A stretch of 51,846 nucleotides of DNA. Source: Amphimedon queenslandica. Taxonomy: Eukaryota; Porifera; Demospongiae; Haplosclerida; Niphatidae. Shown here in pieces: positions 9,747 through 20,108 of the stretch. How positions within the stretch are numbered: position 1 is the first letter of the stretch; each line of letters begins with the position of its first letter. The stretch lies in assembly GCF_000090795.2 (NCBI RefSeq), contig NW_003546478.1:66453-118298 (forward strand). Reading direction: 5' to 3'. The position numbers were made by a program, and so were the translations under genes. The notes beneath the pieces are model-generated. The model worked only from the letters and a program-made list of their open reading frames with translations, made no database searches and was not told where the DNA came from.

Positions 9747-11574
9747 ATGGTACATTTCAATATGTTGTTCAAGAGGTACCAGTTGGCCCACATCCTTATC
9801 TGTGTCAGCATAGCTGTTGTGGCAGTTGAATTTGCTGAAGGAACATGTACTAGAGGAGCCATCAGATATGATCCAGAATACAACAATACTAGTCTCAACA
9901 ATACAGTTGTACAGATATGCTTCAATAATAGATGGGGATATATCTGTGCAAACAGTGATGGAGGAGCCAGGCAAAGAATAGCTAATGTAATCTGCCAACA
10001 GATGGGATATTCTAGACACTCTGATACTGGTATATGTTTAAGTTGATTATTTTGTTATGATGTGCCATCATGTAGGTATCACTGAGATATGGATAGATCC
10101 TGCTCCTACACCTAGTTTTATTGAATGGTTTTATTGCTCAGTTAAACCAATTTCCCAGCAAAACATTTTAGATTGTTCGCGTAGTGTTAATAGCTATCAG
10201 CCCAACCTGAAATGCCCTAACTACTATATTGCTGCTAGTAATTGTATCAATACCTCAGTCTGTCAAAATGGACAGATACAATTGCTTGATACTAATGCTG
10301 TATTGCTGTGTGTAAATGGAGAGTGGCATGCATTATGTAATACAACATGGTCCTCTACTCAAGCACAAGTTGTATGTAGACAATTAGGAAAGAATGCACA
10401 AGGTATGCCCACTTCATTACTAATGTGTTTAATGATGTAATTCTATAGGAGCTATCCCAGATAATGTTTCAGTACCTGCCAATATTTCAGTATTACAAGC
10501 TGGCTTTGAATGTAATGGAAATGAAAAGTTTCTTTACAACTGTTTAGATTATCGCTTATACTCCTGTAGTAGTGGCACTGTTGCTGGTGTTATATGTGAA
10601 AGTAAAGTTATAGATTGTGTTATTCATTAGTTACCTTATTTATAGACTTGCCTGGTCCTCCTTCTAATCTTACTGTCGATAGTAAACAATCAGATATTAT
10701 ATTACATTGGGAATACACTGATAGAAACAGTGATATGTCCAATTTCAGTGTTTACTGTAAAAACATGATTGTTTATTCTCAACCACATATAAAGTTCAAA
10801 AGTGAACTAAACACACTGACAAAGAACAACAATGCAACACTGATTGGTTTATTAGCCAATACTGTGTACACATGCTGTGTGTCTGCTGTATTCCCTTATA
10901 TGAAGACTGAATCAAGGTGCATTAATGTAACAAAAGGTCAGCTTTGTAATTTTAATTTAAAATAATTATTTTCCTATTTGCAGGATTTCAAGAAGCTGGC
11001 TCTAGCACTTCTTCTACAATATCATTTACTCCTACTGGTAACTTAAAGAGTATAAAATTAATGGTCTCATTATTGTGTGTTTTATTGCAGCTACTGCAAC
11101 TGTAGCATCATCATCATCAAATGGAGCTATCTCATGGATTGGAGGAATATTTATTGGTATCATCATCAGTGCAGTGTTTGTTATTATCTTATTGTTGATT
11201 ATCAAAATTGTTATTACAAGAAGAAGTGAAGACAAGCAATTTAAACCCAACAAAAGGTACAATCAAATACTTTATCTTATAACAGTATATGGTATTACTT
11301 ATAAAGGTCATCATTACAAAGTGATAATCCAAATGTCACATCCACTGTTTATCATCAGTCAAGAGGTCAGACTCAGAATATTGGGATTTATTCTGATCTG
11401 TCACAGAATCAATTTGAGCCATTTTCCAATGGGAGGGATCCTGCAATTCCTGATGCTAATGATTATGAGAGTCCTGTTGATGTGAATATAATGACTGTTA
11501 ATAATGATCCAGTTTATTCACTGGCTGAAACTGAGGAAGAAACTGGTAACTATGAAAAGTTACAAAGGAACTAA
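9747..11574 (+). CDS. SRCR-D: 2x SRCR, FN3, single-pass receptor (class I tail)
   Basis: Exons 9747-10029, 10076-10402, 10449-10601, 10646-10936, 10984-11037, 11091-11256, 11307-11574 give 513 codons plus stop. It is the sister of SRCR-A in the second unit, with the same promoter block, leader (MLFKR), 54-nt linker exon and tail. Differences include an insertion in SRCR1 (NNTSLNNTVV), a shortened variable loop (SRSVNSYQPNLKCPNYY), and NCLDYRLYSC in place of NCSDYRLNSC in SRCR2. Two start codons are in frame (9747 and 9762); SRCR-A has only the equivalent of the second, so 9762 may be the ancestral start. Confidence 0.9.
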
Positions 11575-11898
11575 CTTCGTCATGAAAATATCAATAATCA
11601 TTTTATATTTCATCAACTATTTTATAATTTTTTTGCTATTATAATGCATAGCTAGTAGAAAGTATAAATTAAGTTTGTGCCGCACCCATGAAAGTTCTTG
11701 GTCTGGTTACAAAATGAACTGATAGTGAATACACACATAGATATATAAGTGTCATAATGTAAACATTATGCTACAATATGTACCTTTATGTTATGCAATA
11801 TAATGTACTGGCGGTGCCTTTGGTACACCCACATAGTATGCTATAGCAACAAAACAAGGTAGTCACCTTTGTATAGTAATCTATCACAGTAAAGCTCA
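11575..11898 (+). promoter_or_regulatory. Conserved spacer between SRCR-D and SRCR-E with class II promoter block
   Basis: This is the second copy of the 2530-2873 spacer. The tactggcggtgcctttggta block starts at 11806 and ends at the SRCR-E start codon. No open frame of note is present. Confidence 0.5.
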
Positions 11899-13751
11899 AT
11901 GAAAAACATAAGTTCAAGACCCAGGCACTTCCTTCTCTTTTTTATGCTGTTACTCTTCAGTGTAGCAGTAAAGGTTGCTCATGGAGTCTGTATTAGAGGA
12001 GCCATCAGATATGATCCAGAATACAACAATACAGTTGTACAGATATGTTTTAATAATAGATGGGGATATATTTGTGCAAGCAATATTGAAAACCAAAGGA
12101 AAAGAATATCTAATGTCATTTGCCAACAGATGGGATATTCTAGACACTCAGATACTGGTTTGTATTATAGTTCTATCTGATCAGTTATATAATTATTGTT
12201 ATGTGATGTTATGTAGGGATCACTTGGATAAGAATAAATCCTGCTCCTACACCTGGTTTTATAAGATGGATTTATTGCTCAGATAAACCAATTTCACAAC
12301 AAAACATTTTAGATTGTTCACATCAATTTTATGATTTAGATCTAAATACAGCATGCCCCATGTTGAGTGGCAACTACTATACTGCTGCTAGTAATTGTGT
12401 CGATACCTTGGCCTGTCAAAATGGAGAGATACAATTACTTGATACTAATGCTGTATTGCTGTGTGTAAATGGAGAGTGGCATGCATTTTGTGGTATAACA
12501 TGGTCCTCTACTCAAGCACAAGTTGTATGTAGACAATTAGGAAAGAATACAAAAGGTAAGATACTCATTAATATTGATAATGTGTTCAAATGTTACTGTA
12601 GGAGCTATGGCAGTGAATGTTTCAGTAGCTACTGGTACTATGTCAGTATTAAGAGCTAACTTTGGCTGTTTTGGAAATGAAAAATTCATATATAATTGTT
12701 CAGATCGTGACTCAATTTTTTGTGATAATATATCTTCTCAAACTACAGTTGTTGCTGGTGCTATATGTGAAGGTAAAGTTTGACTGTATTATCATTTGGT
12801 AGTAGCTTTTCTAATTTTATAGATTTGCCTGGTCCTCCTTCAAATCTTACTATCAGTAGCCAACAGTCAGATATTATATTACATTGGGAATACACTGATG
12901 ATGCTAATAATGTGTCTAATTTCAGTGTTTACTGTAAGCATAACAAGACTGTTGATTCTCAGCTGCACTTGAGTATAAAAAGTGAACTAAACCTACTGAC
13001 AAAGAACAACAGTGCAGCACTGATTGGATTATTAGCCAATACTGTGTACACATGCTGTGTGTCTGCTGTATTCCCTTATATGGAGACTGAATTAACATGC
13101 ATTAATGTAACAGGTCAGCCTTGAGCCTTTATTATTAACACAAACTTGAAATATAATTCTTATTTACAGGATTTCAAGAAACTTGCCCTAGCACTTCTAC
13201 AATAATAGGTAAAACCCACTAACTTATCTAGTTTCTAATTGTCTAATAGTGTAAAGTGTTATAATAATAAATAATAATAATAATAATAATTTTAAAATTA
13301 CATATTATGCATTTAATGTATATTGTTACTGTAGCATCATCATCATTAAATGAAGTTATTCCATGGATTGGTGGATTTATTGGTATCACTATCAGTGCAG
13401 TGTTTGTTGTTATCTTATTATTGATTATCAAAATTGTCATTACAAGAAAAAGTAAAGACAAGCAATCAAAATCTAACAAAAGGTACAATCAAATATTTTA
13501 TTTTAATATTTTAGTATATTGCTTATTAATGCTTAATAAGGTCGTCATTGCAATGTGATAATGCAAATGTTATAAGCACCATTTCAAGTGGTCAGAATGT
13601 TGCATATGGAGTTTATTCACAGAATCAGAGTCCTCTTGAAGTTGAGTCATTTGTCGATAGGAGTGATCCTACAACTCTAGAATATGCAAGTCCCTTTGAT
13701 GTGCTTCAGCAAAATAGAGTGGCTGTTAATGATGATGAAGGTTACATTTAG
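11899..13751 (+). CDS. SRCR-E: 2x SRCR, FN3, single-pass receptor (class II tail)
   Basis: Exons 11899-12157, 12217-12555, 12602-12772, 12823-13113, 13170-13208, 13335-13482, 13541-13751 give 485 codons plus stop. The mature N-terminus differs from SRCR-B (KVAHGVCIRG instead of RFAEGTCTRG). The end of SRCR2 matches the longer C-like form (DNISSQTTVVAG). Exon 6 has lost the normal acceptor. An internal AG that in the paralogs is part of the Val-Ala codons (gtagca) now serves as acceptor at 13334, shortening the juxtamembrane segment by five codons while keeping frame and the transmembrane helix. Intron 5 has grown to 126 bp and contains an AAT repeat at about 13262-13291. Confidence 0.88.
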
Positions 13752-13984
13752 TCACTGGCTAAAACTGAGATTAACAAACGTATAATAAATTACAAGAAAT
13801 TTACTGTGTGAACATGTTTCATCTCCAATAATCACTTTTTTTTCATGCAAACTCTTAATTTACTTATTTATTTTATATATTATTATTCTTTTTTCTGGCT
13901 GCAACACATGTTGTTGCTGTCCTTCAGTACCCTCTGTCCTTTTTCTCTCGTCTCTGTTTATATTTGTCTTATACTGTTAGGTTC
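13752..13984. other. Spacer downstream of SRCR-E
   Basis: It starts with the class II 3' flank (gtataataaattacaag, which includes an AATAAA signal). It then continues as a pyrimidine-rich stretch ending in a TAA repeat, which could be the 3' end of a degraded non-LTR element. No gene was seen. Confidence 0.4.

Positions 13985-14081
<97 letters not shown>
13985..14081. repeat. (TAA)n microsatellite
   Basis: About 32 nearly perfect ATA/TAA trinucleotide units in a row precede the promoter of GRL-like copy 2. Confidence 0.95.
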
Positions 14082-14083
<2 letters not shown>

Positions 14084-14143
14084 TTACTTTATTGATTAGA
14101 TTTTAAAGCTAATTTGCGTGGGTGACCCTAAAACGAGTGGGTG

Positions 14144-14150
14144 TATAAAA
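14144..14150 (+). promoter_or_regulatory. TATA box-like TATAAAA upstream of GRL-like copy 2
   Basis: TATAAAA lies 80 bp before the start codon at 14224, inside a block conserved before all three copies (gtgggtgtat...atgggcg). The intact copy has tgtatgaaa at this position and copy 1 has tgtataatt, so the damaged copy 2 keeps the best TATA match. Confidence 0.45.
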
Positions 14151-14223
14151 ATTATGGGCGTGGTTGGGGCCAGCCACTCCTCTCTTTTTGCAGCAAAAGA
14201 GGGTTGCTTTGTGTCACAAGGCC

Positions 14224-15105
14224 ATGTCTACAGAGCGAGCTTTAGAGGATTCATCTTTGCTAGAACTATCAGTAAAGAGTACAGAGCAGAAATCATATGG
14301 CACTCTAGTGGAGACCCGCTTAAATAGCTCCCAAAAAGTACTGTTATAAAGCAGTTTAGCCTGTTATGAGTGTCTGCTAATTCCAGGGCAGTGTAACAGA
14401 CCAGGATCAACTGGTACAAGCCGAGGAGCACGACTATGCTGTTGTCGAGGTATTTGTAAATACCCTGATGTGTGATTAGTTTAATTTGTGACAGTTTCCT
14501 ACTGATATGAACGATTTCACTGGAAAGCAACTTGAAAGGTGCCAGAGATTAGTACTCAGACCGTATAACACTTTCCTCTGTGTGGTAAGCTGTAAATTTA
14601 GAAACTAATTATAGTTGTGATAGTTTGCCATGCAAAAAGATATCTTGCCAAAACTTAAGAATCTAACTGTCAATTTTTGTAGATTGGATGGCGAAGAGTA
14701 TTAGCATACGAAGGTGTTTGGTATATCATATTTTCATTCTGGCCCCTCATCGTGTTACTATTGCTCGTGACATCTTGCACAGTGCAAATATTGCTTTGCT
14801 ATACAAGAGATTCAGTAAGTGTATCATAACTTTGTAATTCAGCATTTCATTCCATTTTTATTAGATTCCATTGATACAAGATGATGACATGTACATTAAG
14901 TGTTCAGACCACATTGCTTCTTCATTCATTATGCTGGATATTCTACTAGTCATGACTTATCTCTATGGACTTTTTATATTTTGCTTCAGGCAACACAAAG
15001 ACCTATCAGGCTTGACAGAAAAGGTACAAAGAAAAATAATTTGCATTGTTATAATTATTGTCCAGGTTTTCTGCACAATTGAGGAGAAAAAGTCAAAAGA
15101 CCATA
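14224..15105 (+). pseudogene. Truncated copy 2 of the multipass (GRL-like) gene
   Basis: Exons 14224-14337, 14387-14449, 14495-14584, 14683-14814 and 14865 to about 15095 match exons 1-5 of the intact gene in size, phase and sequence, with no internal stop. They encode the N-terminal cytosolic region and the first two clear membrane helices (VWYIIFSFWPLIV; FIMLDILLVMTYLYGLFIF). After the codons for EEKKSK the sequence jumps at about 15095-15110 into SRCR class I tail-exon sequence, read in the wrong frame to a stop at 15260. Everything from the third helix onward is lost. A transcript might still make a short two-helix product. Confidence 0.85.
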
Positions 15106-15109
15106 TAAC

Positions 15110-15349
15110 ACTTTCCTATTCACTGTTTACCAATCAAGAGGTCAGACTCAGAATATTGGGATTTATTCTGAACTGTTGCAGAATCAATTTGAGCCATTTT
15201 CCAATGGGAAGGACCCTACAATTCCTGCTGCTAATGATTATGAGAGTCCTGTTGATGTGAATATAATGACTGTTAATGATGATCCAGTTTATTCACTGGC
15301 TGAAACTGAGGAAGAAACTGGTAACTATGACAAGTTACAAAGGAATTAA
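15110..15349 (+). pseudogene. Orphan class I SRCR tail exon fused behind GRL-like copy 2
   Basis: From about 15116 the sequence matches the SRCR-A/D last exon (cactgtttacca, tcaagaggtcagactcag) and remains open in the proper tail frame to TAA at 15347-15349. It includes IGIYSEL, NDYESPVDV, DPVYSLAE and YDKLQRN. The other six exons of the gene are missing. The 3' flank is the A/D-type spacer leading to SRCR-F. This is the remnant of the class I gene of the third unit. Confidence 0.8.
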
Positions 15350-15670
15350 CTTCATCATGAAAATATAATCATTTTATACTCCATTAACTATTTAATAATT
15401 TTGTTACCATTATAATGCATAGTTAATACAAAGTATAAATTAAGTTTGTGTCACACAGATTGGTCTTGTTACATAAACAGATAGTGAATACACACATAGA
15501 TATATTGTCATAATGTAAACATTATACTACAACAGGTACCTTTATGCAATATAAAGTACTGGCGGTGCCTTTGGTACAACCACTAGTATACTATAACAAC
15601 AAAACAAGGTATCCATATAGCCACCTTATGTAGAAGTTAGTTGTATAATAATCTATCACAGTAAAGTTCA
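15350..15670 (+). promoter_or_regulatory. Conserved spacer before SRCR-F with class II promoter block
   Basis: Third copy of the spacer. The tactggcggtgcctttggta block starts at 15557 and runs to the SRCR-F start codon. No gene is present. Confidence 0.5.
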
Positions 15671-17404
15671 ATGAAGAACATAAGTTCAAGATCCAGGCAC
15701 TTCCTTCTCTTTTTCATCCTGTTACTCTTCAATGTAGCAGTAAAGGTTGCTCATGGAGTTTGTACTAGAGGAGCCATCAGATATGATCCAGAATACAACA
15801 ATACAGTTGTACAAATTTGTATTGCTAATAGATGGGGATATATCTGTGCAGACTCTTATATAATATTAAGGCAAAGAATAGCTAATGTAATCTGCCAACA
15901 GATGGGATATTCTAGACACTCTGATACTGGTATATGTTTAAGTTGATTATTTTGTTATGACATGTCATCATGTAGGTATCACTCAGATAAGAATAATCTC
16001 TGCTCTTACACCTGGTTTTATAAGATGGCTTCATTGCTCAGATAAACCAATTCCACAGCAGAGCATTTTAGATTGTTCGCATCAAGTTTATAGCTATCAC
16101 TTTGGGCCCAATCTGACATGTCCTAACTACTATACTGCTGCTAGCAATTGTATTAATACCTCAGTCTGTCAAAATGGACAGATACAATTACTTGATACTA
16201 ATGCTGTATTGCTGTGTGTAAATGGAGAGTGGCATGCATTATGTAGTACAACATGGTCCTCTACTCAAGCACAAGTTGTATGTAGACAACTAGGAAAGAA
16301 TGCAAAAGGTATATACTCATGCATTATGATGAGTTGTGTGCAAACATTATTGTAGGAGCTATGCCAGTTAATGTCTCAGTACCTGCCAATATTTCAGTAT
16401 TACAAGCTGACTTTGAATGTCATGGAAATGAAAAGTTTCTTTACAACTGTTCAGATTATCACTTAAACTCATGTAGTAGTGGCACTGCTGCTGGTATTAT
16501 ATGTGAAAGTAAAATTATAGATGGTGTTATTAATAATTTTGGTAATATTTTATTTATAGATTTGCCTGGTCCTCCTTCAAATCTTACTGTCAATACCCAA
16601 CAGTCAGATATTATATTACATTGGGAATACACTGATGATGCTAATAATGTGTCCAATTTCAGTGTTTACTGTAAATATAACAAGACTGCTGATCCTCAGC
16701 TGCACTTGAATATCAAAAGTGAACTAAACCTACTGACAAAGAACAACAGTGCAGCACTGATTGGTTTATTAGCCAATATTGTGTACACATGCTGTGTGTC
16801 TGCTGTATTCCCTTATATGGAGACTGAATCAACATGCATTAATGTAACAGGTCGGCCCCTTTATTATCAACTAAATTAAAAATACATTCTTATTTACAGG
16901 ATTTCAAGAAACTTGCTCCAGCACTTCTACAATAATAGGTAAGCCTAGTTTAAAAATTACATATTACGCATTTTAATGTATATATCTAGTTACTGCTACT
17001 GTAGCATCATCATCATCAAATGAAGTTATCCCGTGGATTGGTGGATTTATTGGTATCATTATCAGTGCAGTGTTTGTTATTATCTTATTATTGATTATCA
17101 AAATTGTCATTACAAGAAGAAGTAAAGACAAGCAATCAAAACCCAACCAAAGGTATACAATCAAAAACATTATCTTATTTTAGTATATTGCTTAATAAGG
17201 TTGTCATTGCAATGTGATAATGGAAATGTTATAAGCACTATTTCAAGTGGTCAGAATGTTGCATATGGAGTTTATTCACAGAATCAGAGTCCTCTTGAGT
17301 CCTTTGTTGACAGAAGTGATCCTACAACTCTAGAATATGCACGCCCATTTGATATGGTTCAGCAAAATAGAGTGGCAGTTAATGATAATCAAGATTATAT
17401 TTAG
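15671..17404 (+). CDS. SRCR-F: 2x SRCR, FN3, single-pass receptor (class II tail)
   Basis: Exons 15671-15929, 15976-16308, 16356-16508, 16560-16850, 16900-16938, 16990-17152, 17200-17404 give 480 codons plus stop. The leader is nearly identical to SRCR-B, but the mature N-terminus (KVAHGVCTRG) is SRCR-E-like and the ectodomain loop (HQVYSYHFGPNLTC) is SRCR-A-like, a further sign of exchange. SRCR1 has the unusual pieces CIANRWGYICADSYIILRQR. The tail ends DNQDYI. A possible AATAAA signal follows at about 17436. Confidence 0.9.
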
Positions 17405-17637
17405 TCACTGGCTGAACTGAGATTAACAGACGTACAATAAATTACACGAAATTTACTGTGTATGCTTAAAAATTTACTGTGTATGCTTAAAAATTTACTG
17501 ATAGATTTTTAGGCTATTGCGTGGGCAACCCTAAAACGAGTGGGTGTATGAAATACTAACGTTATTATGGGCGTGGTTAGAACCAGCCACTCCTCTCTTT
17601 TTTGCAGCAAAAGAGGGTTGCTTTGTGTCACAAGGCC

Positions 17638-19993
17638 ATGTCTACAGAGCGAGCTTTAGAGGATTCATCTTTGCTGGAACCATCAGCAAAGAGTACAGAG
17701 CAGAGATCATATGGCACTCTAGTGGAGACCCGCTTAAATAGCTCTCAAAAAGTACGGTTATAAAGCAGTTTGGCCTGTGAATATTTGCTACATTTTAGGA
17801 CAATGTAACCGACCAGGATCAACTGGTACAAGCCGAGGAGCAAGACTATGCTGTTGTCGAGGTATTTGTAAATACCCTGATGTGTGATTAGTTTAATTTG
17901 TGACAGTTTCCTACTGATATGAACGATTTCACTGGAAAGCAACTTGAAAGGTGCCAGAGATTAGTACTCAGACCATATAACACTTTCCTCTGTGTGGTAA
18001 GCTGTAAATTTAGAAACTAATTATAGTTGTGATAGTTTGCCATGCAAAAAGATATCTTGCCAAAACTTAAGAATCTAACTGTCAATTTTTGTAGATTGGA
18101 TGGCGAAGAGTATTAGCATACGAAGGTGTTTGGTATATCATATTTTCATTTTGGCCCCTCGTTGTGTTACTATTGCTCGTGACATCTTGCATAGTACAAA
18201 TATTGCTTTGCTATACAAGAGATTCAGTAAGTATATTATAACTTTATAATTTAGTGTTTCATTCTATTTTTATTAGATTCCATTAATACAAGATGATGAC
18301 ATGTACATTAAGTGTTCAGATCACATTGCTTCTTCATTCATTATGCTGGATATTCTACTAGTCATGACTTATCTTTATGGACTTTTTATATTTCGCTTCA
18401 GGCAACATGAAGACCTATCAGGCTTGACAGAAAAGGTACAAAGAAAAATAATTTGCATTGTCATAACTATTGTCCAGGTTTTCTGCGCAATTGAGGAGAA
18501 AAAGTCAAAAAAACTCTCAGCCTCAATGTTGTAAGCAATTTCGCTTGTAGCATTCTTATAATAATGTTTTACATAGATTTTTCCTTGTCCTTGGAATACT
18601 TTGGATCGGTTGCTCAATTGGCGTGAGTATCATGCGAATATTTGTTCATGGCTTAAACAAAAAAGTAGAACTTGAGTTTTTAAAGAATTACGGCAAGTAA
18701 TACACCCTGTATTAAATGGACTGAGTTTATTCTTGTCTCTTTCTTCAAAGTGACTCTACTGAAATCAAAATTGCAATGCTCACCACTGCACAAATTGGAT
18801 TCATTGTCATTGATGTAGCATATGCATCTGTAGTAGTAAACTATGCTATGCAGTGTCAATTGATAGTTTACTCAATCAATAATATTGGGGCACGCATAAG
18901 GACTAAAGCAACAACAATAGATACAATAATTAAAGTGAGAGCATTAAAAATGTACTAGATAATAATAATCAATTGTATTGTAGGAAGTGTGCGATGTGAA
19001 GGCTTGTTTGTCTAAAATTAATGGTCACCTCTCGCGGGCTACTGGAGCTATCATGTTTATCTTCTTGTATTCTTCAGTCTCATGTAATCTTATCTATAGT
19101 TTTTATAACTGTGTGTAATGTAGTCTCTCTTCCTCTTCAACTTTCCCTTTCTTTCATTCTTAGCTTTGTACTCTTTGCAGCAGCTAAAACCTGATGACAA
19201 TGATTTAGTATTAGCAGCAATCACTGGTTTCCTGTCTTCAATACAGTGGACCGTCTGGCTAGTAATACCATTGATTCAGGTATTTTATCGTCATGATTAT
19301 CAAAAAAAATTTCTACATTGTTTTGATCGATAGCAGACATGATAATGATAATTATGATTTTTAGGCAGCTCGTGTGACTCATGCTGGAACTCAGTTGAAG
19401 GAAAAGGCAATGGAGATACGTTCAAGGCCTTTCCTTTACATGAATGCACCACAAATTGACTTAGATTCGCTAATCATCTATTGCTCGAATGTTCACTTAA
19501 AAGTAAGCATGAATAAAATCTATGTAGTATTTTGTCAGTGGATTGTCAAGTTGCTCACAAATCAGGCCAAAGATTCTGTACTATTGTACAGGGTATTTTC
19601 AGAAAAATTAAAAGGAGAGAATTTTTCATTTTTATAATTTTTCTGATGCATAATATACTTTTTTTTATATTGTGTAGCAAGTTTGAGCTTATTCCAATTA
19701 AAATTGGATTTTTTATAAATTTGTAAAGTTGCTAAAAATTCCATATACATACATGCACACTAAAATTGTGGTGCTTTTCAGCACATGAAGCATGCTTTTT
19801 AGCTCACTTCTGTGGGAAATCCTGATTATGACAGTCATGTTTGTGTTTATATTGAGTTCTTGTATATTTTTAGGCTAAACTGTTAAGCATTCCAATATCA
19901 CCTTCAATGGTGGTTGGTGGATCTTTCTTTCTTGGATTCACAATATACTTGGTACTGAAATTTGACAACTATTCGTGGGCAAGCTGGCTCTAA
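17638..19993 (+). CDS. Candidate 7TM chemoreceptor-superfamily (GRL/7TMIC-like) membrane protein
   Basis: Eleven exons join in phase: 17638-17751, 17799-17861, 17907-17996, 18095-18226, 18277-18530, 18577-18696, 18751-18934, 18984-19083, 19164-19279, 19365-19502, 19874-19993 (476 codons plus stop). There is no signal peptide. A cytosolic N-terminus of about 95 residues precedes helices at about 100-125, 148-170, 218-238, 267-292, 340-357, 365-395 and 448-466; residues 185-205 are weakly hydrophobic. A long helical cytosolic stretch (GARIRTKA to INGHLSRATG) separates helices 4 and 5. The last helix ends near the C-terminus as GFTIYLVLKFDN, resembling the TYhhhhhQF-type end of insect gustatory receptors, and is preceded by a CSNVHLKAKLLSIPISPSMV stretch like their pre-TM7 region. 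Length and order fit that superfamily, but identity is low and a sponge-specific family is the alternative. The first four introns are 46-98 bp; intron 10 (371 bp) holds a dispersed repeat. Confidence 0.55.
19585..19745 (-). repeat. Dispersed copy of the ~177-bp repeat in intron 10 of the GRL-like gene
   Basis: Read on the - strand, it shares the core of the tandem monomer at 41,000-42,100 (GCTCAAACTT, then ATCAGAAAAA and TAATAAAAAT-like pieces). It explains why this intron is several times longer than its neighbours. Confidence 0.6.
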
Positions 19994-20108
19994 ATTTCGT
20001 TTACAACATTTGAATATTTAAAAAATATAATATTTTTTTATGTTTTAAAATATCTACTATAAATCAAAAAGCAGCTAGATCTATGTGTGGGTGCATACGT
20101 GCACTAAG

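Noticed and set aside
14871..15260. A 129-codon open frame that starts in GRL exon 5 and ends in SRCR sequence
   Set aside because: Its second half is the SRCR tail exon read in the wrong frame after the deletion junction. It is a chance fusion, not an independent gene.
17638..19993. GRL-like gene considered as a class A GPCR
   Set aside because: No DRY or NPxxY motif, a long cytosolic-type N-terminus without signal peptide, and the last helix ends the protein. These fit an inverted 7TM channel-type receptor better than a GPCR.
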